Below, in pieces: positions 8,847 through 16,820 of a stretch of 64,000 bases of DNA. The translations under genes were made by a program, and so were the position numbers. Source of the stretch: Porifericola rhodea (GTDB taxonomy: Bacteria; Bacteroidota; Bacteroidia; Cytophagales; Cyclobacteriaceae); the NCBI RefSeq assembly GCF_030506305.1, contig NZ_CP119421.1:3240501-3304500 (forward strand). The letters run 5' to 3'. The first letter of the stretch is position 1, and each line of letters opens with the position of its first letter. Below the pieces are notes generated by a model. The model was given only the letters and a program-made list of their open reading frames with translations, made no database searches and was not told where the DNA came from.

Positions 8847-9224
8847 TTAACTTATTTGCTCACCTTTAAGCGTAGAGATTGCTTCTTCTATCGTCTGTAA
8901 GAAAAGAGGAAACTGATCGGAGATTTGAGCTCCATCATTATTTTTTCCGTTTTGCTCAATGCTTTTGATGATTTCGTAGGACTTGTTAAGGCCCATAAAC
9001 TGTATAGAAGGTTTAATTTTATGTGCCAGCTTGCTCATGCCTTCCCAGTCTTTAGATTTCAAGTAGATATTCAGGAGGTAAAGCATTTCGGGCATTTCAC
9101 TTACAAAGCTGCTTACCATTGCCTCTATAAAGTCAGAGTCGCCATCAGAAATTTCTTTCATATAGCTAAGGTCTACCTGCTCTAGCACCTCTATGTTTTC
9201 GTTGTGATTAGGTTCATTGGACAT
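8847..9224 (-). CDS. Hpt (histidine phosphotransfer) domain protein
   Basis: From ATG 9224 it encodes 125 residues. A GTG-started extension to 9269 is possible but adds only lysine- and asparagine-rich residues. The core reads DLSYMKEISDGDSDFIEAMVSSFVSEMPEML, then KLAHKIKPSIQFMG, in which His is the phosphorylated residue of the HxxKxS pattern, then a closing helix. It is a stand-alone Hpt module of the kind that passes phosphate between a hybrid histidine kinase and a response regulator. No kinase lies next to it, so its partner is elsewhere. Its own terminator follows. Confidence 0.85.
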   Translation of the reverse strand: MSNEPNHNENIEVLEQVDLSYMKEISDGDSDFIEAMVSSFVSEMPEMLYLLNIYLKSKDWEGMSKLAHKIKPSIQFMGLNKSYEIIKSIEQNGKNNDGAQISDQFPLFLQTIEEAISTLKGEQIS

Positions 9225-9316
9225 AAGCTTTGCGTTTTGTTGTAAACTTGATTTTTTATAAAAACTCACTATCCACAGCAGAAGGGCAATTGCATGACTA
9301 GCACCAGGGCATAAAA

Positions 9317-9344
9317 AAAGCCAAAATCTGATGACTTTGGCTTT
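9317..9344 (-). terminator. Intrinsic terminator of the IscA-like gene
   Basis: AAAGCCAAA (9317-9325) pairs with TTTGGCTTT (9336-9344), nine pairs. On the minus strand it runs into a T7 tract, 21 bases after the stop of the iron-sulfur gene. Confidence 0.8.
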
Positions 9345-9365
9345 GAAAACTGATGGTCTCTGCGT

Positions 9366-9692
9366 TTATACTGCGAAGCTCTCTCCGCATCCGCAGGTAC
9401 GGGTAGCATTAGGATTGACAAATTGAAAACCTTTACCGTTTAGGCCGTCAGAAAAGTCAAGCGTAGTACCCAGGAGATACAGCAGACTTTTTTTGTCTAC
9501 CAGTATTTTTATGCCCTGATCTTCAAAAACCTGATCACTCTCTTCAACTTTACTGTCAAAGATCAGGTCGTACATAAGACCGGAGCATCCTCCACCTTTC
9601 ACTGCTACTCTAATGTTATGATTATCGGAGTAACCTTCTTCAGTTCTCAAAGCATGAATTTTTTCTTTTGCTTTGTCAGTGACTTTTATCAT
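9366..9692 (-). CDS. Iron-sulfur cluster assembly protein, IscA/HesB family
   Basis: I chose ATG 9692 (MIKVTDKAKEKIHAL), giving 108 residues, the standard length for A-type carriers. The frame is open further upstream to 9800, but that stretch does not look like the family. The three cluster-binding cysteines are present: one in VKGGGCSGLMYDL and two in RTCGCGESF at the C-terminus. A-type proteins hold and hand over Fe-S clusters to apo-enzymes in the cytoplasm. It is a single gene, divergent from mce, with its own terminator. Whether it is closer to IscA, ErpA or SufA cannot be decided here, so no symbol is given. Confidence 0.92.
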   Translation of the reverse strand: MIKVTDKAKEKIHALRTEEGYSDNHNIRVAVKGGGCSGLMYDLIFDSKVEESDQVFEDQGIKILVDKKSLLYLLGTTLDFSDGLNGKGFQFVNPNATRTCGCGESFAV

Positions 9693-9939
9693 TGTAAAGT
9701 AAATTTTATTAAGCCAATAATATCCGCGTACTTTGTGTACAAACTTACTTGCGTAAATTGCAAGCGGATTTAAGCACATATCCAAAGTGTTGAGCTTCAT
9801 TTATTTACAAATTTTGTAATATATGAAAGCTTGGGTTGGCCAGGTCAGGCCTAAACTTTGGTAATTGCTGCCGCAATTTATAAACTATCTAGGTAATATA
9901 TAAATTTGAACTGAGCTGTTCAAGAAAAAGTTTCAATGC

Positions 9940-10341
9940 ATGATGCGCTTAGAACACATAGGAATTGCAGTAAAAGAAGAGGAAGATTCCACTTCATTAT
10001 TTGCTCGTTTGCTGGGAAACGAAGCTTATAAAAGCGAAAAAGTAGAGAGCGAAGCTGTTAAAACCATCTTCTTTGAGCTAGACAATACGAAACTAGAGTT
10101 GCTACAATCGCTTTCTCAGGATTCCGCTATTGACAAATTTATCAGCAAAAGAGGAGAGGGTATACACCATCTGGCTTTTGCTGTAGATGATATTAAAGCT
10201 GAGATTAGCCGACTGAAAGCAGAGGGTTTTACTTTTGTAAACGAAGAACCTAAAGCGGGTGCTGATAACAAACTCATCTGTTTTTTACATCCAAAGTCAA
10301 CGAATGGCGTACTTATAGAGTTATGTCAGGACAAAAAGTAA
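9940..10341 (+). CDS. mce: Methylmalonyl-CoA epimerase
   Basis: 133 residues of the glyoxalase/VOC superfamily. It interconverts (2R)- and (2S)-methylmalonyl-CoA in propionate and odd-chain or branched amino acid metabolism. The metal ligands appear as LEHIGIAVKE (His), GEGIHHLAFAVDDI (His) and GVLIELCQ (Glu at the end), in the order expected for the family; FFELDNTKLELLQ supplies the middle Glu-containing strand. Two adjacent ATG codons (9940, 9943) could start translation. A good -7 element TAAATTTG lies at 9901-9908, but no clear -33 TTTG is found at the right distance. thiL follows after 22 bases, probably co-transcribed. Confidence 0.92.
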   Translation: MMRLEHIGIAVKEEEDSTSLFARLLGNEAYKSEKVESEAVKTIFFELDNTKLELLQSLSQDSAIDKFISKRGEGIHHLAFAVDDIKAEISRLKAEGFTFVNEEPKAGADNKLICFLHPKSTNGVLIELCQDKK

Positions 10342-10363
10342 GCATTTTTAATCGTAAATATTT

Positions 10364-11416
10364 ATGGCAGAAGATAAGCCTAAAAGAACAGAAATAAGTC
10401 AGATGGGGGAATTTGGCCTCATCAAGCACATACAAAAATCCTTTAAAACTGTAAACGCATCTACCAAACTAGGCATTGGGGATGATGCAGCGGTGATAGA
10501 TGCCGGCGATAAATACATGCTGCTCAGCACAGATATGCTTACCGAAGGGGTGCATTTTGACCTGAGTTACACCCCACTCCAGCATTTAGGGTACAAAGCA
10601 GTAGCAGTAAACGTATCTGATATTGCAGCAATGAATGGTATTCCTAAGCAAATTACGGTAAGTATTGGTTTAAGCAACCGGTTTTCTGTAGAAGCAGTAG
10701 ACGCACTTTATGAAGGTATTCGCTTTGCCTGTGAAAACTATAAAGTTGACCTTATTGGTGGAGATACTACTTCTTCTCAGGCAGGATTAGTGCTGTCTAT
10801 TACAGCAGTTGGAGAAATAGAAAAAGAATTACTTGCCTGTAGAAATACCGCTAAAGTGAATGATATTGTGTGTGTTAGCGGAGACCTGGGTGCAGCCTAT
10901 ATGGGTTTACAGGTACTGGAACGTGAGAAGCTTACCTTCCAGGAAAACCCGAACATGCAGCCTCAGATTCAGGGCTACGATTATATTGTGAAACGCCTGC
11001 TGCGTCCAGAGGCCCGCATGGATATCGTTCATGAGCTACGCGACCTTAAGGTAGTACCCACCTCAATGATAGATATATCGGATGGCTTGGCTTCCGAGAT
11101 ATTTCATATCTGCGAGCAGTCCGGCTTAGGGATGAACATCTACGAAGAGAATCTACCCATTGATGAGCTGACGTACAGCACAGCCGCGGAGTTTAAGATT
11201 GATCCTAATACCTGTGCTCTTAATGGAGGTGAAGACTATGAACTTCTATTCACTATTGCACAGGATGACTTTGAGAAAGTCAAAAATCACAGAGATATTC
11301 ATGTCATTGGGTATGTACAGGAAGCCAGCAAAGGTATAAACCTGGTAACCCGTGCTCAGCAGGCTGTACCTATACAGGCCCAGGGCTGGGTACATTTTAA
11401 TAAGGGGAATGCCTAG
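10364..11416 (+). CDS. thiL: Thiamine-monophosphate kinase
   Basis: 350 residues. ThiL phosphorylates thiamine monophosphate to the active cofactor thiamine pyrophosphate. The N-terminus MGEFGLIKHIQ and the Mg/ATP-binding loop LGIGDDAAVID are diagnostic, followed by STDMLTEGVHFDLSYTPLQHLGYKAVAVNVSDIAAM, the LIGGDTT loop, the second-half motif SMIDISDGLASEIFHI and NGGEDYELLFT. All functional regions look intact. It follows mce closely and its 3' end overlaps the convergent membrane-protein gene by 20 bases. No thiamine riboswitch-like element was seen upstream. Confidence 0.95.
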   Translation: MAEDKPKRTEISQMGEFGLIKHIQKSFKTVNASTKLGIGDDAAVIDAGDKYMLLSTDMLTEGVHFDLSYTPLQHLGYKAVAVNVSDIAAMNGIPKQITVSIGLSNRFSVEAVDALYEGIRFACENYKVDLIGGDTTSSQAGLVLSITAVGEIEKELLACRNTAKVNDIVCVSGDLGAAYMGLQVLEREKLTFQENPNMQPQIQGYDYIVKRLLRPEARMDIVHELRDLKVVPTSMIDISDGLASEIFHICEQSGLGMNIYEENLPIDELTYSTAAEFKIDPNTCALNGGEDYELLFTIAQDDFEKVKNHRDIHVIGYVQEASKGINLVTRAQQAVPIQAQGWVHFNKGNA

Positions 11417-12248
11417 TTAGCCAGTAATATAAGCGGCTTAAGTTAGTAGCTACAATTGCTGCCCATACGGCTGCCAGACTAAGTGCAGATCCATATCCGT
11501 ATACAAAGAACATAAAAAGTAATGTAAGTAGTACAATGAGTTGTGCTGCTTGCATTCTACTACCGTTAAGGGGCTGTACTTTGTAGTCTTCAGTAGAGTG
11601 AGGCCGCTTGTATGAATTGATTACAGCCACAAATACTAGCGAATTAAGCGCCACACCAAGCAGCCAGGCCTCAGGAAAAACAAGTGCTTCGTATCCTAAA
11701 TCTTTCCTGAAGAACAAACCTCCCACTATACCCAAAAGTAATGCTGCTAAAGCATACCATAAACTTTTTCTATTGACAGGAGACAAAGTATAATCCGCGA
11801 GCAGCACAACTGCTGTGCTAAAGCCAAGAATATATTGCCCCCTCCAGCAAAGAAAGGCGGTAAGCCCCAGCACCAAAACTATATCGCTGACTTTAAGCTT
11901 TTGACCGCAAATATGGCTGCATATTCTTAAAATCATTAAGAAAGCAAGGAGAGCAAGCCAGTCAGTATTTTCTGCAAAATAGAAAGCTATGAGAGAAAAA
12001 GGAATAGCCAGAAAAGCTGATGTATTTACATCAGGATCTATTTCTCTGCCCAGGGCCCAGCTAAAAAAAACAGTCATGCTTGCTTGTGCTGCCCACCATA
12101 AGCTATCCAGAAAAGCGGTATCCAGATAAAGCCACTGGTATGGAAGAGCAATAAAAAAGCTTAACAAACAAAGGAAAATTACAACAAGATTACTCCGATA
12201 TGAGACATCCAGAGGGCGGGCTAAAGCCGAAAAATTAGAAGCTTGCAT
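11397..12248 (-). CDS. Polytopic membrane protein (DUF6427-like)
   Basis: 283 residues and mostly hydrophobic, with roughly eight to ten predicted membrane segments by eye (for example SNLVVIFLCLLSFFIALPY, WLALLAFLMILRICSHI, IVLVLGLTAFLCWRG, ALAALLLGIVGGLFF, LIVLLTLLFMFFVYGYG). The N-terminal ARPLDVSYRSNLVVI and the overall spacing resemble Bacteroidota proteins grouped as DUF6427, but that assignment is by general resemblance only. No catalytic motif is apparent. It converges with thiL and overlaps its last 20 bases. Function unknown. Confidence 0.7.
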   Translation of the reverse strand: MQASNFSALARPLDVSYRSNLVVIFLCLLSFFIALPYQWLYLDTAFLDSLWWAAQASMTVFFSWALGREIDPDVNTSAFLAIPFSLIAFYFAENTDWLALLAFLMILRICSHICGQKLKVSDIVLVLGLTAFLCWRGQYILGFSTAVVLLADYTLSPVNRKSLWYALAALLLGIVGGLFFRKDLGYEALVFPEAWLLGVALNSLVFVAVINSYKRPHSTEDYKVQPLNGSRMQAAQLIVLLTLLFMFFVYGYGSALSLAAVWAAIVATNLSRLYYWLTRHSPY

Positions 12249-12352
12249 AAAATGTTAAAGGCAAAAAAATTGATAATGTGAAGTGATAGACTCTGTTTAC
12301 TAACTATAGCATCATGATTTGGTTTGAGTTGTCTATCTGGTGAGTTAAAGAA

Positions 12353-12376
12353 AGGAGGCTAAAGATGTGGCCTCCT
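12353..12376 (-). terminator. Stem-loop overlapping the stop of the 120-aa gene
   Basis: AGGAGGC (12353-12359) pairs with GCCTCCT (12370-12376). The distal arm includes part of the minus-strand stop codon at 12375-12377. On the minus strand the stem is followed by TTTCTTTAA, a moderate T tract, so it is probably an intrinsic terminator. Confidence 0.6.
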
Positions 12377-12737
12377 ATTCGTTAGGATAGGGAATGAAAA
12401 CAAAGTTTGTAAACTCATCATCTATCACAAAAAGGCAGCAAAACTCATCAGGATCTTTGTAAGCCTTTTTAAATTCGTCGGCATCGCTGACCAGTTTACG
12501 TTGTACAAACTCGTCTAAGTAGGTTACATTGTAATGCCAGTTGGTAGCCATTTCGCCACGAGCGATCAGTGTTTTACCAATAGGCGTCTGTACCTTGGCA
12601 ATCGGAAAAACAGGAAAATCAGAAAACCCACGCTTACGGATCTGGTAAGAAGCTTCTTTCAGCGTATCCGCTACTACTACAAAGTCCTGGGTAATGGTGC
12701 CCAGATATTTACCGTTTAATTCAGGATCGTTATTCAT
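12375..12737 (-). CDS. Conserved hypothetical protein, 120 aa
   Basis: A small soluble protein starting at ATG 12737 (MNNDPELNGKYLGTITQDF). I do not recognise a named family. It has alternating strands and helices (DFVVVADTLKEASYQIRKRG, DFPVFPIAK, EMATNWHYNVTYLDEFVQRKLV) and ends CCLFVIDDEFTNFVFIPYPNE. The regular beta-alpha pattern and the absence of a signal peptide suggest a compact cytoplasmic domain. It is monocistronic, with a stem-loop terminator at its stop codon. The good codon structure and regulatory surroundings support it as a real gene, though its role is unknown. Confidence 0.75.
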   Translation of the reverse strand: MNNDPELNGKYLGTITQDFVVVADTLKEASYQIRKRGFSDFPVFPIAKVQTPIGKTLIARGEMATNWHYNVTYLDEFVQRKLVSDADEFKKAYKDPDEFCCLFVIDDEFTNFVFIPYPNE

Positions 12738-12896
12738 TACACATCAATTAAAAAATGCAAAATTCGTTTTCTTAGCCCTTATTAACAAGTCTGTAGGGCA
12801 AGGGATTCGTTTTCATGCGATAAAATGTATTTGCTTATTTAACTTATAGATAGTTGTGCTTTTGTTAATACATGTTTTTGACCTACAAGCTAGCCT

Positions 12897-14867
12897 TTAA
12901 ACATTGTTTACTTCTTTTTGAGGAGCGGCTTTAGGTAGCTTAATACTGAAGGTACTACCTTCATTAAGTTTGCTGCTTACGTCAAAGCTTCCTTTGTTCT
13001 GCCTCACCAGCTCGTGGCAAAGTGTTAGGCCAAAACCGCTGCCGCTTTCATTTTGTGTTCCCTTTTGTGAGGCTTTTTTGTCTATGGTAAAGAGCTTATT
13101 TATCACCTCATCACTCATGCCTATGCCCTGATCAATTACAGCAACTTCTACAGTTTCTTTCATTTTTCGGGCACTTATGTAAATAGAGGAGTCAGGATAA
13201 GAGAATTTGATACTGTTGGATAGCAGGTTACGGATAATGGTGTTTACCGATTGAAAGTCTGCCTGGGCATATACCTCTTCCTCTGATTGATTGACCAGCC
13301 TAATGTTTTTCTCCCGTGCAGTAGCCTCATATAGGTCAATATTCTGCATAATTACATCATTGATATCTACGCTCTCAAATTCCTGCTTCTTGTTGCCGGT
13401 TTGCATTAAAGACCAGTTTAGCAGATTATCCAGCAGCTGGTTAAGGTTATCTACTGCTTTGTTAATGTGCATACTCATCTGTCGCCGTTCCGCCTGGTTC
13501 ATAGTCTCAATTTCTTCGCTTAGTAGGTAAGAGAAACCTTTGAGTGTATTTAAAGGGCTACGAATATCGTGAGAGATGATTGAGAATAGCTTGTCTTTAG
13601 TTTGGTTGAGCTGACTCAAATGATTTTTCTGTCTGGATAGTTCTTCAGACTGGACCTGTATCTCTTCATTTTTGATGGCAAGCAGCTTGTTCTTTTGTTT
13701 GTTTCTCCGGTTTGACTTATAAAGGGCTATAGAAAAAACCAGAATTGCCAGGAGGCTGATGCTCAACGAAATAATGATAGTACGTTGTTGCGTCAGTGAA
13801 GCTTCCTGAAGCTGTTTATCCTGTTTCAGAAGCATAATTTCTGTCTTCTGCTGTTCATCATCAAACTCTGCCTTCAGCTCAGCCAGATGCTGCTCGTTGG
13901 TGATTTTTCTTAGACTATCTTTTATGGCTTCATGTTGTAACTGATAGCGAAAAGCATCTTCAAAGTCTCCCTGCTCAGAGCTGGCTTTAACGAGTATACG
14001 CAGGGCATTCTCAAGCGCGCGTTCGGAGTTTAACTCCTGAGCTACAGCATAGCTCTGCCGAGCATAGGCACGTGCTTTGTTTGGCTGCTTAAGGTCCAGG
14101 TAAATATTGGCTATCTCTCCGAGGTTAGTACTGCGAGCAACTTTGTCTTGTATCACTATAAAAAGGCTATCTGCTTTATGCATATGAGACAGAGCTTCCT
14201 TATAATTTCCCTTTTGCACGGCAAGATTACCCAGCGTATTAAATCCTCGGGCAATGCCGTACTGATCGTTACGCTGGAGCTTAATCTGCATGGCTTTGAG
14301 GTAGTATTCTTTAGCCTTATCCAACTGGCCTTCTTTCTCGTAAATGGTGCCTATATTATTAAGCGCGTAAGATTCTCCCTGAAGGTCGCCACTTAGCCTG
14401 AATATCTCCAGCGCTTTATGAAAGTATTCTCGGGATGATGGGTAGTCGCCTGAAATTCCATAGACAATACTGATATCATTATACGCATTACCGATTTGAA
14501 CACTGTCTCTGATCGTTTGATAAAGGCTGAGTGCAACTAACATATCTTCCAGCGCACCGCCAAAGTTGCCATCATTGCGTTTGAGCCTGCCTATTTGCAG
14601 CATAGCATCAGCCTTGCCCTTGGGATCATTTAGCTGCTCTGCTAGCTGTAGTGCACTCTCTGCATAGCGCATGGCACTATCAGGAATGTAATTCTGATAA
14701 GAGAGGGCGAGCCGGGTCTGTAACCTTACCAGTGCGGTATCTTCCGTAGTAGGCAGTAGCCTCTTGAGGCTATCAATGGCAGCTTCCTGCGCCCGAAGTG
14801 TGAGGCTAAAAAAGCTGAGAGACAAACTACAGAAAATAAGTAGTAGCTTTTTGGGTTGAAGACGCAT
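12897..14867 (-). CDS. TPR-containing sensor histidine kinase
   Basis: 656 residues. Order: signal peptide (KLLLIFCSLSLSFFSLTLRAQ), a periplasmic array of tetratricopeptide repeats over about residues 40-330 (for example YNDISIVYGISGDYPSSREY and LNNIGTIYEKEGQLDKAKEY), a coiled coil, one membrane segment (IIISLSISLLAILVFSIALY, near 365-385), a second coiled coil, HisKA with the phosphorylated His433 in ISHDIRSPLNTLKGF, and an HATPase with N box IIRNLLSNSIKFS, G1 DQGIGMS and G2 SGFGLTLCHELV. It belongs to the common Bacteroidota class of TPR histidine kinases without an attached receiver. No response regulator is adjacent, so the signal and partner are unknown. Confidence 0.92.
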   Translation of the reverse strand: MRLQPKKLLLIFCSLSLSFFSLTLRAQEAAIDSLKRLLPTTEDTALVRLQTRLALSYQNYIPDSAMRYAESALQLAEQLNDPKGKADAMLQIGRLKRNDGNFGGALEDMLVALSLYQTIRDSVQIGNAYNDISIVYGISGDYPSSREYFHKALEIFRLSGDLQGESYALNNIGTIYEKEGQLDKAKEYYLKAMQIKLQRNDQYGIARGFNTLGNLAVQKGNYKEALSHMHKADSLFIVIQDKVARSTNLGEIANIYLDLKQPNKARAYARQSYAVAQELNSERALENALRILVKASSEQGDFEDAFRYQLQHEAIKDSLRKITNEQHLAELKAEFDDEQQKTEIMLLKQDKQLQEASLTQQRTIIISLSISLLAILVFSIALYKSNRRNKQKNKLLAIKNEEIQVQSEELSRQKNHLSQLNQTKDKLFSIISHDIRSPLNTLKGFSYLLSEEIETMNQAERRQMSMHINKAVDNLNQLLDNLLNWSLMQTGNKKQEFESVDINDVIMQNIDLYEATAREKNIRLVNQSEEEVYAQADFQSVNTIIRNLLSNSIKFSYPDSSIYISARKMKETVEVAVIDQGIGMSDEVINKLFTIDKKASQKGTQNESGSGFGLTLCHELVRQNKGSFDVSSKLNEGSTFSIKLPKAAPQKEVNNV

Positions 14868-14923
14868 TTTAGTTGAATAATAAATTCAAGAAAGTAACTT
14901 AGTTGCCGCTTCGCCCACGTCCT

Positions 14924-14962
14924 TATGATAAGAAGAGCTTAGTCTGCTCTTATTTTATCATA
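14924..14962 (-). other. Strong stem-loop between pyrB and the kinase gene
   Basis: TATGATAA (14924-14931) pairs with TTATCATA (14955-14962), and AGAGC (14934-14938) with GCTCT (14946-14950), giving a long stem with an internal loop. It lies 76 bases after the pyrB stop on the minus strand. No T tract follows on either strand, so it may be an RNA-stabilising 3' structure or a weak terminator rather than a classical one. Confidence 0.5.
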
Positions 14963-15037
14963 CAGCGCTGATTAACATATTCTCCATGCATCTCGCCGCT
15001 CGGCCCTAAAAGATAAGTATAATATACTCTAAAGCTA

Positions 15038-15967
15038 TTAGTCTTTATGCTGACTAGCAAGTAAATATAGTACTGCCATTCGTACTGCTACACCGTTTTC
15101 CACTTGTTCCAGTATAATAGCGTGTTCGGAGTCAGCTACATCGCTATTTAACTCAACTCCCCGGTTAATAGGGCCGGGGTGCATTATGGTAATTGGTTTA
15201 CTCAGGCTATTAAGCAACTCAAGGTTTATGCCATAATAAAGCGAATATTCTCGTAAAGAAGGAAAGTATTTTACCTGCTGACGTTCTAGCTGTATGCGCA
15301 ATACATTTGCGATATCGCACCACTCCAGGGTTTCCCTTACATCAAGGCTAACTTTTACACCCAGGCTTTTTATGTATCGGGGCAGCAGTGTAGCCGGCCC
15401 ACAAACCATAACCTCAGCACCAAGTTTTTTAAGCGCGAAAATATTAGAAAGAGCTACTCTGGAGTGCAGTATGTCCCCGATGATGGCTACCTTTTTGCCT
15501 TCTACGCTTCCGTATTTGGAGTAGATAGAATAGGTATCTAGTAGAGCCTGCGTAGGGTGTTCGTGAGTACCATCTCCGGCATTTACTACATTGGCATCAA
15601 TATGTTTAGCCAGAAAATGAGGCGCACCTGGACTGGCATGGCGCATTACGACCATATCCACCTTCATCGCCAGTATATTGTTTACTGTATCCAGAAGTGT
15701 TTCGCCTTTTTTTACCGAGCTTCCAGAAGAAGAGAAGTTAACGACATCGGCAGAGAGCCTTTTCTCAGCCAGCTCAAATGATAGTCGGGTACGTGTAGAG
15801 TTTTCAAAAAACACATTGGCAATGGTGATATCTCTAAGCGAAGGCACCTTTTTGATTGGGCGATTAATTACCTCTTTAAAGCTATCAGCAGTCTGAAATA
15901 TAAGCTGAATTTCTTCGCTGCTCAGGTCTTTGATACCTAATAAATGTTTGCTTCGCAATGCGTTCAT
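15038..15967 (-). CDS. pyrB: Aspartate carbamoyltransferase catalytic subunit
   Basis: 309 residues, normal PyrB length. It joins carbamoyl phosphate and aspartate in the first committed step of pyrimidine synthesis. The carbamoyl-phosphate site FFENSTRTRLSFELAEKRL (STRTR), the loop SSGSSVKKGETLLDT, the segment VVMRHASPGAPHF, the DGTHEHPTQALLD motif and the C-terminal MHPGPINRGVEL are all intact. It lies 10 bases downstream of pyrR on the same strand, the classical arrangement in which PyrR can control pyr gene expression. No regulatory subunit gene pyrI is nearby. Confidence 0.96.
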   Translation of the reverse strand: MNALRSKHLLGIKDLSSEEIQLIFQTADSFKEVINRPIKKVPSLRDITIANVFFENSTRTRLSFELAEKRLSADVVNFSSSGSSVKKGETLLDTVNNILAMKVDMVVMRHASPGAPHFLAKHIDANVVNAGDGTHEHPTQALLDTYSIYSKYGSVEGKKVAIIGDILHSRVALSNIFALKKLGAEVMVCGPATLLPRYIKSLGVKVSLDVRETLEWCDIANVLRIQLERQQVKYFPSLREYSLYYGINLELLNSLSKPITIMHPGPINRGVELNSDVADSEHAIILEQVENGVAVRMAVLYLLASQHKD

Positions 15968-15977
15968 GTATCTCTTC

Positions 15978-16517
15978 TTATTTATTACTTAACCATACAC
16001 CATCTTCTTCCCCCTTTTCTTTCCACTGCACCTCTATACGTTGGGTGTCCAGGGTATTTACCGCTCTACCCACATAATCTGCTTCTACCGGCAGGTGCCG
16101 AGCATATTTTCTGTTAACAAGTACAAGTAACTCAACTGTGGTAGGCCTTCCGAAAGTAATCATGGCATCCATAGCGGCTCTTACCGTACGTCCGGTATAC
16201 AGCACATCATCTATGAGTATCACTTTTTTTTCTTCAATCAGGAAGGGTACTTTGGTAGTGCTTGCTGCCAGAGGGGTACTTCTTCTTCTAAAATCATCAC
16301 GATGAAAAGTAGTATCCAGATAACCTAGTGGAACATTATGTCCGGTAATTTCTTCTAATCGGGCTTTGATACGGTCAGCGAGATGAATACCCCGGGGCTG
16401 AAGACCTAAAAGGACGGTATTGTCAAAAGGCGTATGGTTTTCCAAAAGCTGCTGGCATAGGCGGTCAAGCATAACCTCCAGCAGTGGCTGGTCTATGATT
16501 TGTTTTGTTTGTTTCAT
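15978..16517 (-). CDS. pyrR: Bifunctional pyr operon regulator / uracil phosphoribosyltransferase
   Basis: 179 residues of the type I phosphoribosyltransferase fold. The PRPP-binding signature VILIDDVLYTGRTVRAAMDA is typical of PyrR, as are LLGLQPRGIHLADRI near the N-terminus, the LGYLDTTFHRDDFRRR segment with the basic RNA-binding face of the family, and VELLVLVNRKYARHLPVEADYVGRAVNT. In Bacillus PyrR binds pyr mRNA leaders in response to UMP; here it heads a pyrR-pyrB unit. A leader stem-loop is annotated upstream, but no clear PyrR-binding loop was identified. Confidence 0.93.
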   Translation of the reverse strand: MKQTKQIIDQPLLEVMLDRLCQQLLENHTPFDNTVLLGLQPRGIHLADRIKARLEEITGHNVPLGYLDTTFHRDDFRRRSTPLAASTTKVPFLIEEKKVILIDDVLYTGRTVRAAMDAMITFGRPTTVELLVLVNRKYARHLPVEADYVGRAVNTLDTQRIEVQWKEKGEEDGVWLSNK

Positions 16518-16820
16518 GGATGCGCTGCAAGTTACAAGGCTTAAGTTACATCTTGCAAGAGAAAAGGCGCAATTTTTGGCGAGATATTAATTTTTAGAGA
16601 CGCAGCATTTCTGAATCGGCAGCACTACATAAAATAATCCCCGCGAGAATAACTTGCATCTTCGCGGGGCAACTTATCAGGCTTTTGTTGTTGGTTAAGT
16701 CAACAGCCAAATTTACCTCTGAAATCTGTTTCTTACCACTTCCATAATTATTAATGGGGAGGGGAGGCATCAAAAATTGCCCAATTATGGAGGCGATACT
16801 AACCTTTACTCATAATAAAA
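16518..16820 (-). other. Leader/spacer upstream of pyrR with inverted repeats
   Basis: No gene found. On the minus strand this spacer follows the 510-aa gene and precedes pyrR. It holds CCCCGCGA (16639-16646) pairing with TCGCGGGG (16662-16669), a GC-rich eight-pair stem that stands out in an AT-rich region, and a wider repeat CCATAATT/AATTATGG (16742-16749, 16783-16790). The first could be a terminator (ATTATTTT follows it on the minus strand) or part of a pyrR leader. The evidence does not choose between these. Confidence 0.45.

Noticed and set aside
10364-11416. Thiamine (TPP) riboswitch before thiL
   Set aside because: Only 22 bases separate it from mce; no TPP aptamer-like sequence was seen upstream of mce either.
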